From the NCBI RefSeq assembly GCF_013371495.1, contig NZ_JABWTA010000001.1:496001-560000 (forward strand): DNA of 64,000 nucleotides, given 5' to 3'. The first letter of the stretch is position 1, and each line of letters starts with the position of its first letter. Shown here piece after piece: positions 19,015 to 27,512 of this stretch. The notes beneath the pieces are model-generated. The model was given only the letters and a program-made list of their open reading frames with translations, was not told the origin of the DNA and made no database searches. The position numbers and the translations under genes were made by a program. Source of the DNA: Altererythrobacter lutimaris. GTDB taxonomy: Bacteria > Pseudomonadota > Alphaproteobacteria > Sphingomonadales > Sphingomonadaceae.

Positions 19015-19443
19015 TCAGCGCCAGCCCAGTCTGCGGGCGCCGTAAGCTAAGAATGTGAAGCCAATAAGAGCGAGAATGATACCCAGAGCTGTCGGTTCAG
19101 GTGTCAGGTCGAGCTCTGCCAGGAGGAACCAGCTGCCATAGACCATTACCGCTCCATAGACACCGATTAGGTGCGACCAGAGATTGTCCATCAGGTCGAG
19201 CTCATCAATGCGTTTGAAATAGTCAACGCTGAACCAGATCCAGAGCGCGATTGCGACGACGCCTGCTGAAAGCGGCACCCATAGACCGATTTCGCCATTT
19301 TCATAAGTGCCCATCAGGAAGCCGCTGAAAAAACCGGCCAGCATGGCGACAAATATAGCGATGCCAACGTAACGCCAGAAATTGCGACGGCGGTCCTTGA
19401 GGCGCTGCTCGCCGGATTGGCTCATGTCATTAGACTGCGTCAT
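19015..19443 (-). CDS. Four-helix membrane protein linked to an XRE regulator
   Basis: 142 aa with a charged N-terminus (MTQSNDMSQSGEQRLKDRRRNFWRY) and four hydrophobic segments at roughly 28-46, 53-71, 88-110 and 113-135. No catalytic motif or named family is recognised. The start overlaps the end of the XRE-regulator gene by 14 bases, so the two are translationally linked. This regulator-plus-membrane-protein pair is common in bacteria, and the regulator probably controls the operon itself. Confidence 0.75.
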   Translation of the reverse strand: MTQSNDMSQSGEQRLKDRRRNFWRYVGIAIFVAMLAGFFSGFLMGTYENGEIGLWVPLSAGVVAIALWIWFSVDYFKRIDELDLMDNLWSHLIGVYGAVMVYGSWFLLAELDLTPEPTALGIILALIGFTFLAYGARRLGWR

Positions 19444-19624
19444 CGAAAATCTCCTCGATGGACATGTTGAACAAGCGTGCGATCTTGAAAGCGAGCGGAA
19501 GCGAGGGATCGTGCTTCCCGGTTTCTATCGCGTTCACTGCTTGGCGGGACACGTCGAGCCTGCCAGCCAGTTCGGCCTGGCTCCAGTCGCGTTCCGCGCG
19601 CAGAACTTTGAGGCGGTTATTCAT
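19430..19624 (-). CDS. Short XRE-family DNA-binding regulator
   Basis: 64 aa, almost all helix-turn-helix: LRAERDWSQAELAGRLDVSR is the recognition region, followed by QAVNAIETGKHDPSLPLAFKIARLF and a short tail. These minimal XRE proteins dimerise and repress nearby promoters. The gene follows a 40-residue membrane peptide gene by five bases and overlaps the next membrane protein gene. The likely target is its own promoter, where four phased TGACT repeats lie. Confidence 0.9.
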   Translation of the reverse strand: MNNRLKVLRAERDWSQAELAGRLDVSRQAVNAIETGKHDPSLPLAFKIARLFNMSIEEIFDDAV

Positions 19625-19629
19625 GGCAA

Positions 19630-19752
19630 TCAGCCGAACACAGCCTGCGCAATTTTCGCGCCGATATTGCCGACCGCATAACCCGCTAGGCCAATCGTCA
19701 GCACGGCGAGAAACTGGCTAAGCCTCTCTTTGCGTTTTGGAGTGATTGTCAT
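19630..19752 (-). CDS. Small membrane peptide, 40 aa
   Basis: ATG 19752 is preceded by GGAG at seven bases. The peptide is basic at the N-terminus (MTITPKRKERLSQ) and then has one hydrophobic helix rich in Gly and Ala. It is the first gene of the operon with the XRE regulator (five-base gap) and the four-helix membrane protein. The clean ribosome site, spacing and position support it as a real gene; function is unknown. Confidence 0.65.
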   Translation of the reverse strand: MTITPKRKERLSQFLAVLTIGLAGYAVGNIGAKIAQAVFG

Positions 19753-19773
19753 GCTTGATCTCCGTAAGGTTTG

Positions 19774-19848
19774 AGTGACTTTATGTAAGGTATGCCTGAC
19801 TATATGTCGTGATTTGCTGACTATGTCAAGAGAACCTGACTTTTCGTC
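19774..19848 (-). promoter_or_regulatory. Promoter with four phased TGACT repeats for the small peptide/XRE operon
   Basis: TGACT occurs at 19776, 19797, 19818 and 19837, most copies followed by TATATG- or TTTATG-like bases, so the spacing is 21, 21 and 19 bp, close to two helical turns. On the minus strand TTGACA (19829-19824) and TATAGT (19804-19799) form a promoter with a 19-bp spacer, and both elements overlap repeats. The -10 is about 47 bases ahead of the small peptide ATG. The likely ligand is the XRE protein, giving autoregulation; glyQ, divergent on the other side, could also be affected. Confidence 0.6.
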
Positions 19849-19911
19849 ACAAAAACGTGACATCGTGGACCATGTGCGGATGCAGCATTGACGGGGCAAA
19901 GGGCTTACGCC

Positions 19912-20820
19912 ATGGCGCGCGCCATGACCGAAGCGGCCACTACCGATATTCCCGCCCGCAATCCGCAGGCATCTTTCCAGGACATGATCCTGACCCTGCA
20001 TGATTTCTGGAGCGCGCAGGGCTGTCTGATCCTGCAACCCTACGATATGCGTATGGGGGCAGGGACGTTTCATACAGCGACGACTTTACGCGCACTTGGA
20101 CCGAACCCGTGGAATGCAGCTTTCGTCCAGCCGTGCCGCCGTCCGACCGATGGCCGCTATGGCGAGAACCCCAACCGCTTGCAGCATTACTATCAGTATC
20201 AGGTGATCCTGAAGCCGAGTCCTGCTGACATTCAGGATCTCTATCTGGAGAGCCTGCGCCGGATCGGCATCGACCCTCTCAAGCATGATATCCGCTTTGT
20301 CGAAGATGACTGGGAATCGCCAACGCTCGGTGCTTGGGGGCTTGGCTGGGAAGTGTGGTGTGACGGTATGGAAGTCACGCAGTTCACGTACTTCCAGCAG
20401 ATGGGCGGGTTCGACTGCAAACCGGTCGCAGGCGAGCTGACATACGGGCTCGAGCGCTTGGCAATGTATATCCAGGGCGTAGACAATGTGTACGACCTCG
20501 ATTTCAATGGCCGTGGCGTTTCGTATGGGGAGGTTTTCCTCGAAAACGAGAAGCAGATGTCGAAGTGGAACTTCGAAGTCGCTGACACCGACGCGTTGTT
20601 TGAGCTGTTCAACAAGGCTGAGGCGGAGTGCCAGAACGCCCTCGCTAATGAAGTGCCCATCGCAGCTTACGAGCAAGCCATCGAGGCAAGCCACCTGTTC
20701 AACCTGTTGCAGGCGCGCGGCGTTATCAGCGTGCAGGAGCGCGCAAGCTACATGGCGCGGGTTCGCGATCTCGCACGCGGATCATGCGAGAAATATATGG
20801 AGGTCAACGGATGGACATGA
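19912..20820 (+). CDS. glyQ: Glycyl-tRNA synthetase alpha subunit
   Basis: 302 aa from ATG 19912, chosen over a TTG at 19888 because AAAGGG lies eight bases upstream; ATG 19924 is also possible. The class II catalytic subunit is clear: [44 protein letters not shown] (motif 2 region) and [13 protein letters not shown] (motif 3). With GlyS it charges tRNA-Gly as an alpha2beta2 enzyme. Unusually, a sulfotransferase-like gene stands between glyQ and glyS, overlapping the glyQ 3' end by ten bases. Confidence 0.97.
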   Translation: MARAMTEAATTDIPARNPQASFQDMILTLHDFWSAQGCLILQPYDMRMGAGTFHTATTLRALGPNPWNAAFVQPCRRPTDGRYGENPNRLQHYYQYQVILKPSPADIQDLYLESLRRIGIDPLKHDIRFVEDDWESPTLGAWGLGWEVWCDGMEVTQFTYFQQMGGFDCKPVAGELTYGLERLAMYIQGVDNVYDLDFNGRGVSYGEVFLENEKQMSKWNFEVADTDALFELFNKAEAECQNALANEVPIAAYEQAIEASHLFNLLQARGVISVQERASYMARVRDLARGSCEKYMEVNGWT

Positions 20821-21695
20821 GTTCGACCAAATCCCTCCTGCGTTCGATCAATTTTCGCAAGATTATGGGCGAAAGCCTGCACCAATCGCTGATCGAGACG
20901 GTCGCCAAACGTGACACATGGACGCCGGAGCCGGGCCAAGTGCGCTGGCTGTTTATCGCGACATTCAATAATGGCGGCTCTACGGCACTCGGCGAGCTGC
21001 TTGATACGGCAAGCGCTGCCATGCGGCTGGTCGACGATGGAGAAGGCCAGTGGCTTATGCCGCAGCTTCATGCGCCGGGTCGTCGCTGGAACGCAGATGC
21101 GGTAGTTGATTACAAACTTGTGCGCGGCATGTGGCTGCGTGAAGTGCGCAAGGTTGGCGGTTTCCCCAAGCTGGTCGTAGAGAAATCTCCCGGCAACATG
21201 GTCCGGATGCGCCCGCTTCTTGAGACATTCTCGGATATGCCGTGCACAGTCATCCGCCTTACGCGTGACCCTTATGCCGTTTGTGCGAGCTGGGCAAAGC
21301 GATACAGCCTTGAGCATCTGGAAAAGTTCTGGGACGAGGATGTCGCAGGTGTCGAAACCAAGAGCCTCGACCATTACCGCTTGCTGGGCGACATCTATGG
21401 CCGCCGCGCCAAACTGTTACTCGGCCTCGAAGATGTGACGCAAATGGCGCTCACTTATGAGGAACTGACGGAAAACCCGCGCGAAGTTCTCGACCGGCTG
21501 GCTGAGCTCGAGCCGCTGCTGCACGATGCCGACCGCGAAGCAAAGCTGCGTGTCAAGGATTACGAACCGCGTCCGCTTGAAAACATGAACGCGCGCCAGA
21601 TTAGCAAGCTTACGCCTGAACAGGTCGCTGCGATCAGCGCCGGACTGGAACCCCATGCGGAGGCTGTTTCCGCGCTTGGATATGACTTTCGCTAA
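20811..21695 (+). CDS. Sulfotransferase-like protein inside the glyQ-glyS operon
   Basis: 294 aa from ATG 20811, with GGAGG seven bases upstream. The fold is that of PAPS-dependent sulfotransferases: [14 protein letters not shown] (residues 52-65) fits the 5'-phosphosulfate loop, though with Asn where a basic residue is common, and [15 protein letters not shown] fits the 3'-phosphate-binding RxxxxxxxxS-type motif. It overlaps glyQ by ten bases and its TAA shares a base with the glyS ATG (TAATG), so it is translationally coupled on both sides. Acceptor substrate is unknown; catalytic activity is not certain given the altered loop. Confidence 0.75.
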   Translation: MDMSSTKSLLRSINFRKIMGESLHQSLIETVAKRDTWTPEPGQVRWLFIATFNNGGSTALGELLDTASAAMRLVDDGEGQWLMPQLHAPGRRWNADAVVDYKLVRGMWLREVRKVGGFPKLVVEKSPGNMVRMRPLLETFSDMPCTVIRLTRDPYAVCASWAKRYSLEHLEKFWDEDVAGVETKSLDHYRLLGDIYGRRAKLLLGLEDVTQMALTYEELTENPREVLDRLAELEPLLHDADREAKLRVKDYEPRPLENMNARQISKLTPEQVAAISAGLEPHAEAVSALGYDFR

Positions 21696-23929
21696 TGGCT
21701 GATTTCCTTCTTGAACTTCGCTCTGAAGAAATCCCTGCGCGGATGCAGGCGGGCGCTCGCTCTGAGATGGAGAAGCTATTCCGGCGGGAGATGGCTGCCG
21801 CGGGCGTTGCGGTGGGCGAGCTGACTATCTGGTCGACGCCGCGCCGGCTTGCATTGATCGCGCGCGATCTTCCACAAGCAACCGAAGCAGTCAGCGAAGA
21901 GGCCAAGGGGCCGCCCGTTGGCGCGCCGGATCAGGCGGTCGACGGGTTCTGCCGCAAGAATGGCGTGACGCGCGACGATCTGGAAGTGCGCGACGTCAAG
22001 GGGCGCGAGACATACTTCGCGGTCAAGAACGTGCCGGGGCGTGAGACGTCGGACCTGTTGGCAGATGCAATCCCCGCCATCGTGCGCGACTTCAGCTGGC
22101 CCAAGTCGATGCGCTGGGGCGAGGCGTCGATCTCGACGGAAAGCCCGCGCTGGGTCCGGCCGCTTTCCGGTATCGTCGCGCTGCTCGATGGCGCGGTGGT
22201 CGAATGCGAAGCGGGCGGGGTGAAGGCTGGCCGCGAGACGATGGGGCATAGGTTTCATTCCTCCGGTGCGATCAACATCGATGGCGTGGATGACTACGCG
22301 GCAAAGCTGCGCGATGCCCATGTGATTGTCGATCAAGAAGAGCGGCAGAATGCGGTGCGATCAAGCGCGAAGGCTGCGGCGGAAGCAGCGGGTCTGACGC
22401 TGGTCGAGGATGAAGGTCTCGTGATCGAGAATGCAGGCCTCACCGAATGGCCGGTGCCGCTGCTCGGCCGGTTTGACGAAAACTATCTCGATGTTCCTCC
22501 CGAGGTGATCCAGCTCACCGCGCGGGTAAACCAGAAGTACTTCGTATGCGAGGACATGGACGGGAAGCTCGCGAATGCGTTCGTCTGCACTGCCAATATC
22601 GAGGCGGCGGACCCGGCGGTGGTGGTCGATGGCAACCGCAAAGTTCTCGCCGCAAGGCTTTCCGATGCGCGCTTCTTCTGGGAGCTCGATCAGAAGAAGA
22701 CGCTCGCAGAACATGCCAAGGGTCTGGAGCGGATTACCTTCCATGAAAAGCTCGGCACGGTTGCTGATAAGGTCGAGCGCGTGGCGAAACTGGCACGCTG
22801 GCTATGTGAGGAAGGGATCGTCAAGGGCGACGCCGACCTTGCCGAGCAAGCCGCGAAGCTCTGCAAGGCCGATCTCGTCACCGAGATGGTGGGCGAGTTT
22901 CCCGAGCTGCAAGGCCTGATGGGCGGATATTACGCCGAAAAGGAAGGGCTGCCGCAAGAAGTCTCCGAAGCGATCCGCGATCACTACAAGCCGGTTGGGC
23001 AGGGGGACGAAGTGCCAACCGCTCCGGTAACAGTGGCGGTGTCACTAGCGGATAAGCTGGATACACTTAGCTGCTTCTTTGCGATTGAAGAAAAGCCCAC
23101 CGGGTCCAAGGACCCGTTCGCACTGCGGCGCGCGGCGTTGGCCGCGCTTGCGTTGCTGGAAGCCAATCAAATCAGGATGCAGATTGGTAGGTCGGTTGAC
23201 TTCCATCGAAAGCTCGCCGTGGCAATCGCGGAGATTAGGTTAGAGGATGTAGAAGGCCCGCTTTTTCAAATTGGCTCTCATCCTTACAACTCCATTGTCG
23301 GCTCCGAGCCCGACAGGCTCGAATTGGCGACCGAGATGGGACTGAAGGTCTTCGACCTCGGGGATCGCGACTTTGTCAAAGTCACCGACCATATTGTGCT
23401 TTCGATAAACAACTATGACCTCCTCAACTTCTTCGCAGACCGCCTCAAGGTCCAGCAGCGCGAGGCGGGCGTTCGTCACGATTTGATCGATGCGGTGTTT
23501 GCGCTTGGTGGTGAAGACGATCTCGTCAGACTGCTCGCCCGCGTGAAGGCGCTCCAAAGCTTCATCGCAACCGAAAACGGAACCAACCTGCTCGCCGGCT
23601 ACAAGCGCGCGGCCAACATCCTCAAGAAAGAGGAGTGGGCAGGTCATGGCACTCTGACCGAACTTTCCTACTCTCCCGAACCCGCCGAGAAGGACCTGAT
23701 CGACGCGCTGCAATCAGCGGAACCCAAAGCCGCCGCAGCCATTGAAGCGGAAGACTTTGAAGCGGCCATGGCAGCCCTTGCAAGCTTGCGCGGACCGATC
23801 GACCAGTTTTTCGAGGAAGTGACCGTCAATGACCCGAATGAGGACAAGCGCACAAGCCGGCTCGACCTGCTCGCCGCTTTCCGCAATGCGGTTCATCGCG
23901 TGGCGGATTTCAGCCGCATTGAAGGGTGA
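21695..23929 (+). CDS. glyS: Glycyl-tRNA synthetase beta subunit
   Basis: 744 aa beginning [18 protein letters not shown], the family N-terminus. Conserved blocks include VRPLSGIVALLDG, FHEKLGTVADKVERV, LVTEMVGEFPELQGLMGGYYA and FADRLKVQQREAGVRHDLIDAVF. It is somewhat longer than many GlyS: roughly 70 residues encoded at 23180-23410 sit between the FALRRAALAAL block and the FADRLKV block, and the 5' part of that segment uses AGG and TTA codons that are rare elsewhere in the gene. The subunit binds tRNA-Gly and is needed with GlyQ. Confidence 0.96.
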   Translation: MADFLLELRSEEIPARMQAGARSEMEKLFRREMAAAGVAVGELTIWSTPRRLALIARDLPQATEAVSEEAKGPPVGAPDQAVDGFCRKNGVTRDDLEVRDVKGRETYFAVKNVPGRETSDLLADAIPAIVRDFSWPKSMRWGEASISTESPRWVRPLSGIVALLDGAVVECEAGGVKAGRETMGHRFHSSGAINIDGVDDYAAKLRDAHVIVDQEERQNAVRSSAKAAAEAAGLTLVEDEGLVIENAGLTEWPVPLLGRFDENYLDVPPEVIQLTARVNQKYFVCEDMDGKLANAFVCTANIEAADPAVVVDGNRKVLAARLSDARFFWELDQKKTLAEHAKGLERITFHEKLGTVADKVERVAKLARWLCEEGIVKGDADLAEQAAKLCKADLVTEMVGEFPELQGLMGGYYAEKEGLPQEVSEAIRDHYKPVGQGDEVPTAPVTVAVSLADKLDTLSCFFAIEEKPTGSKDPFALRRAALAALALLEANQIRMQIGRSVDFHRKLAVAIAEIRLEDVEGPLFQIGSHPYNSIVGSEPDRLELATEMGLKVFDLGDRDFVKVTDHIVLSINNYDLLNFFADRLKVQQREAGVRHDLIDAVFALGGEDDLVRLLARVKALQSFIATENGTNLLAGYKRAANILKKEEWAGHGTLTELSYSPEPAEKDLIDALQSAEPKAAAAIEAEDFEAAMAALASLRGPIDQFFEEVTVNDPNEDKRTSRLDLLAAFRNAVHRVADFSRIEG

Positions 23930-23934
23930 TTTTT

Positions 23935-23963
23935 CAGTCCGGGACTTTTTAGTCCTAGGACTG
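23935..23963. promoter_or_regulatory. Nested palindromes between glyS and ppdK
   Basis: CAGTCC at the left pairs with GGACTG at the right, and GGACT/AGTCC around TTTT form a second, inner stem, so the 29 bases can fold into one long interrupted hairpin. It begins six bases after the glyS stop and is not followed by a T run, so it is either a weak terminator/processing site or an operator for ppdK. Confidence 0.4.
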
Positions 23964-24019
23964 TGTAACATGCGTATCCAACATGGCCCAAACAGGGCGG
24001 CTCACGGAAGGTTAGAGCA

Positions 24020-26683
24020 TTGAAAACAGTCTATACATTCGGCGGCGCGGCGGACCATTCGGACGAGCGCCAGAAGGACAAGACTGTCACAGGCGGCAAA
24101 GGCGCAAACCTTGCTGAAATGGCGAGCATTGGCTTGCCGGTTCCTCCCGGTTTCACCATCACGACTGAAGAGTGCGTAAAGTATCTCAGCGAAGGTGCTG
24201 AATTCACGGACGAACTTCGCTCTGCCGTAGCCGAGGCGCTCGCGCATATCGAAGCGACCGTTGGCAAGAAATTCGGCGATGCGTCCGATCCGCTGTTGGT
24301 TTCTGTCCGCTCCGGCGCGCGTGTTTCCATGCCCGGCATGATGGATACCGTCCTGAACCTCGGCCTCAATGACAAGACAGTTGTCGGTCTTGCCAGCGCA
24401 TCGGGCGATGAGCGCTTTGCCTGGGACAGCTATCGCCGCTTCATCCAGATGTATTCGGATGTCGTGCTGGGCTTGGATCACGGGCTGTTCGAGGAAGCGC
24501 TTGAAATCGCGAAAGAGGACAAGGGCCTCTACGCTGACACCGAGATGGAAGCGTCTGACTGGCAGGAGCTGGTTGCTGAGTACAAGCGTATTACAGAAGG
24601 CGAGCTTGGTCATCCATTCCCGCAGGACGTGACCGAGCAGCTTTGGGGCGCGATCCGTGCGGTGTTTGACAGCTGGAATGCCGACCGCGCGAAGGTCTAT
24701 CGCCGCTTGAACGACATCCCGGCCGATTGGGGTACGGCGGTCAATGTGCAGGCGATGGTGTTCGGCAACATGGGCGACACCTCGGCCACTGGTGTTGCGT
24801 TCACCCGCGACCCTGCGACCGGAGAGCGCGCCTATTACGGCGAGTATCTTATCAATGCGCAGGGCGAGGACGTTGTCGCAGGCATCCGCACGCCGCAGTA
24901 TTTGACCAAGGCCGCGCGTGAGGCCGCGAACGCAAAGCCGCTTTCCATGGAAGAGGCTATGCCGGAGGCCTATGCCGAGCTTGCCCGCGTGTTCGACCTG
25001 CTCGAGAAGCATTACAAGGACATGCAGGATATCGAGTTCACCGTGCAGCAGGGCACGCTGTGGATGCTGCAGACCCGTTCCGGCAAGCGTACAGCCAAGG
25101 CGGCGCTCAAGATGGCGGTCGATATGGTCGGCGAAGGCCTGATCGACGAGAAAACCGCGATCCTGCGTGTCGATCCGATGGCGCTGGACCAATTGCTTCA
25201 CCCGACACTCGATCCAGAGGCAAAGCGCAATGTGCTGACCACCGGCCTGCCGGCGTCACCCGGCGCCGCAAGTGGCAAGATCGTGCTCGATGCGGATACT
25301 GCGGAAGTGTATGCTGCACGCGGCGACAAAGTCATCCTGGTTCGCGTCGAGACTTCACCTGAAGACATTCATGGCATGCATGCGGCGCAAGGCATTCTGA
25401 CCGCGCGTGGCGGCATGACGTCACACGCGGCCGTCGTTGCACGCGGGATGGGTCGGCCCTGTGTATCCGGCGCAAGCGGGGTGTCGATTGACCGTGCGAA
25501 TAAGACGCTTCGCATTGGCGATGCAGAGCTCAAGGAAGGCGATGTCATAACGCTTGATGGCGCGAATGGTCAGGTGATGTCGGGTGAAGTGCCTACCGTA
25601 GAGCCTGAGCTTGCAGGTGACTTCGGCACTTTGATGGAGTGGGCGGACAAGCATCGCCGGATGAAAGTGCGCACTAACGCAGAAACCCCAGACGATTGTC
25701 GCCGTGCAAGACAGTTCGGGGCAGAAGGCATCGGCCTTTGCCGTACAGAGCACATGTTCTTCGATGCGCGCCGCATTCGAGCAGTGCGTCAGATGATCCT
25801 CGCTGAGAATGAGGGCACCCGGCGCGAAGCTCTTGAACAGTTGCTCCCAGAGCAGCGCGACGACTTTCGCGAGATATTCGAGGTGATGACCGGGCTGCCG
25901 TGCACCATCCGCTTGCTCGATCCGCCACTGCATGAATTTCTGCCGCATAATGACGAGGATTTTGCTGATCTTGCCGATGCAACCGGCCTTGGTGTCGATC
26001 ATTTGAAGCGGCGCGCGGAAGAACTGCATGAGTTCAACCCAATGCTCGGACATCGCGGTTGCCGTTTGGGAATCACCTTTCCGGAAATCTACGAGATGCA
26101 GGCGCGAGCGATCTTTGAAGCGGCTTGCGAAGTGACCAAGGCATCGAGCGAAGCGCCGATCCCTGAAGTGATGATCCCGCTGGTGGCGACCAAGCGCGAG
26201 CTGGAGCTGCTCAAGGCACTGGTCGATGCTACAGCAAAAGTTGTCTTCGAAGAGCATGGCACAACGATCGAGTATCTCGTCGGGACAATGATCGAACTTC
26301 CGCGCGCAGCCCTCATGGCGGGCGAGATCGCGGAAGAAGGCGCGTTCTTCAGCTTCGGGACGAACGATCTCACACAAACCGCGATTGGTGTGTCGCGCGA
26401 CGATTCTGCCAAATTCCTCGCTCCTTATGTCGAGAAAGGCATTTTCGCGCGCGATCCGTTTGTGAGCCTGGACATTGAAGGCGTAGGCCAGTTGGTCGAG
26501 ATCGCAGCAGAGCGGGGCAGGGCAACGCGGCCTGACATCAAGCTCGGCATTTGCGGTGAGCATGGCGGCGATCCGGCCTCAATCGCTTTTTGCGAGCAAG
26601 TCGGCCTGGATTACGTCAGCGCTTCGCCTTACCGCGTGCCAATCGCACGGCTTGCCGCTGCGCAGGCAGCGCTTGCTGACTGA
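24020..26683 (+). CDS. ppdK: Pyruvate, phosphate dikinase
   Basis: 887 aa from a TTG start with a GGAAGG site about ten bases upstream; no ATG is available nearby (the protein begins MKTVYTFGG). Domain order is that of PPDK: ATP-grasp nucleotide domain (residues 1-340, with GGKGANLAEM), phosphohistidine domain with GGMTSHAAVVARGMG (catalytic His469), and the C-terminal PEP/pyruvate barrel (about 515-885) with GTNDLTQTAIGVSRDD and GICGEHGGDP. It interconverts pyruvate and phosphoenolpyruvate using ATP and phosphate. Confidence 0.97.
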   Translation: MKTVYTFGGAADHSDERQKDKTVTGGKGANLAEMASIGLPVPPGFTITTEECVKYLSEGAEFTDELRSAVAEALAHIEATVGKKFGDASDPLLVSVRSGARVSMPGMMDTVLNLGLNDKTVVGLASASGDERFAWDSYRRFIQMYSDVVLGLDHGLFEEALEIAKEDKGLYADTEMEASDWQELVAEYKRITEGELGHPFPQDVTEQLWGAIRAVFDSWNADRAKVYRRLNDIPADWGTAVNVQAMVFGNMGDTSATGVAFTRDPATGERAYYGEYLINAQGEDVVAGIRTPQYLTKAAREAANAKPLSMEEAMPEAYAELARVFDLLEKHYKDMQDIEFTVQQGTLWMLQTRSGKRTAKAALKMAVDMVGEGLIDEKTAILRVDPMALDQLLHPTLDPEAKRNVLTTGLPASPGAASGKIVLDADTAEVYAARGDKVILVRVETSPEDIHGMHAAQGILTARGGMTSHAAVVARGMGRPCVSGASGVSIDRANKTLRIGDAELKEGDVITLDGANGQVMSGEVPTVEPELAGDFGTLMEWADKHRRMKVRTNAETPDDCRRARQFGAEGIGLCRTEHMFFDARRIRAVRQMILAENEGTRREALEQLLPEQRDDFREIFEVMTGLPCTIRLLDPPLHEFLPHNDEDFADLADATGLGVDHLKRRAEELHEFNPMLGHRGCRLGITFPEIYEMQARAIFEAACEVTKASSEAPIPEVMIPLVATKRELELLKALVDATAKVVFEEHGTTIEYLVGTMIELPRAALMAGEIAEEGAFFSFGTNDLTQTAIGVSRDDSAKFLAPYVEKGIFARDPFVSLDIEGVGQLVEIAAERGRATRPDIKLGICGEHGGDPASIAFCEQVGLDYVSASPYRVPIARLAAAQAALAD

Positions 26684-26692
26684 GTTGACGTG

Positions 26693-27454
26693 TTAGCGCC
26701 AACCGGTGAGCGTGAGTATTTCGAAGGTTTCTGTGACCTTGCCATCCTCTTCGCTGAGGCTCGCAAAGGCGTCCTGAGCGCGCTCGAGGCCCGACTTTCC
26801 TACATAGGGTGCGGGAGATAGCAGCACGGATGTCAGCGCTTGCTCTCGCGAATCGCTGACTAAGCGATCGAGGCTGGAAAACCGCACTTGCAGCGTGCGG
26901 CTATCGACGACCTGTCGCTTGAACCCCGCACGTTCCAGCAACGCGGTGGCCGCGCGATTATCGACTTGCGGGTGGATACGGGCTGCGGGTCTGTCGCCGT
27001 CAGCGGCGAGCATGATCTGGCGTAAAGCAGGGACACTTCCCGCGCCGAGCATCTGGCCGATGAACAAGCCATCTTCGCTCAGTGCGTTGCGTAAGTGGAT
27101 CAGCGCGCCCGGCAAATCGTTGACGGTCTCAAGCGAGCCACAAGCGAGGATGAGATCAAATTGTGCGGCGCTGATCGGGCTTTCATGGTCGACCAGAGAG
27201 TTGAAAGTGACCTCGATCTCGCGTTGGACAAGCTGCTTGGCTACGACAGCACCATTGGGTCCGCAAACCAACGCTCGCGGCGGGGAGAGCTGCATGAAGT
27301 CCAGCCTCTCCCCGATTTCATCGGCGAAGTCCTCCGCGAGCCAAGTCGCGGCATCCGGATTGCTCGCCAGTTTCTCCGCGCGCTCAATCGCAAGATCGCG
27401 GCGCAGCCTTGAGAATATTGTCGGGACAGATTTTGAGGATTTCAAACTGTTCAT
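26693..27454 (-). CDS. SAM-dependent methyltransferase, BioC/NDUFAF5-like
   Basis: 253 aa. The N-terminal part (FSRLRRDLAIERAEKL) matches the arginine-rich entry common to the BioC/NDUFAF5-like methyltransferases of alphaproteobacteria. Motif I is degenerate (RALVCGPNG) but FDLILACGSLETVNDLPGALIHLRNALSEDG matches the DLVxxxLxLHWxxDLPxxLxxxxxxLxPxG segment of the family. Divergent from comF, whose start lies 59 bases away. Substrate is not certain; a complex I assembly or hydroxylation role as in NDUFAF5 is possible. Confidence 0.75.
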   Translation of the reverse strand: MNSLKSSKSVPTIFSRLRRDLAIERAEKLASNPDAATWLAEDFADEIGERLDFMQLSPPRALVCGPNGAVVAKQLVQREIEVTFNSLVDHESPISAAQFDLILACGSLETVNDLPGALIHLRNALSEDGLFIGQMLGAGSVPALRQIMLAADGDRPAARIHPQVDNRAATALLERAGFKRQVVDSRTLQVRFSSLDRLVSDSREQALTSVLLSPAPYVGKSGLERAQDAFASLSEEDGKVTETFEILTLTGWR

Positions 27455-27512
27455 CGGCTCAGCCCCCTGCCGTGCTTGTGCCGTGTGCGCAAGAGGTTCA
27501 GCGTGGCCGCTG

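Noticed and set aside
19888-19911. TTG at 19888 as the start of glyQ
   Set aside because: No ribosome site, and the added residues do not resemble the family; ATG 19912 has AAAGGG at the right distance.
24002-25201. 399-codon open frame opposite ppdK, and a similar 380-codon one at 25421-26563
   Set aside because: Both mirror the strongly conserved ppdK gene and show no family motif.
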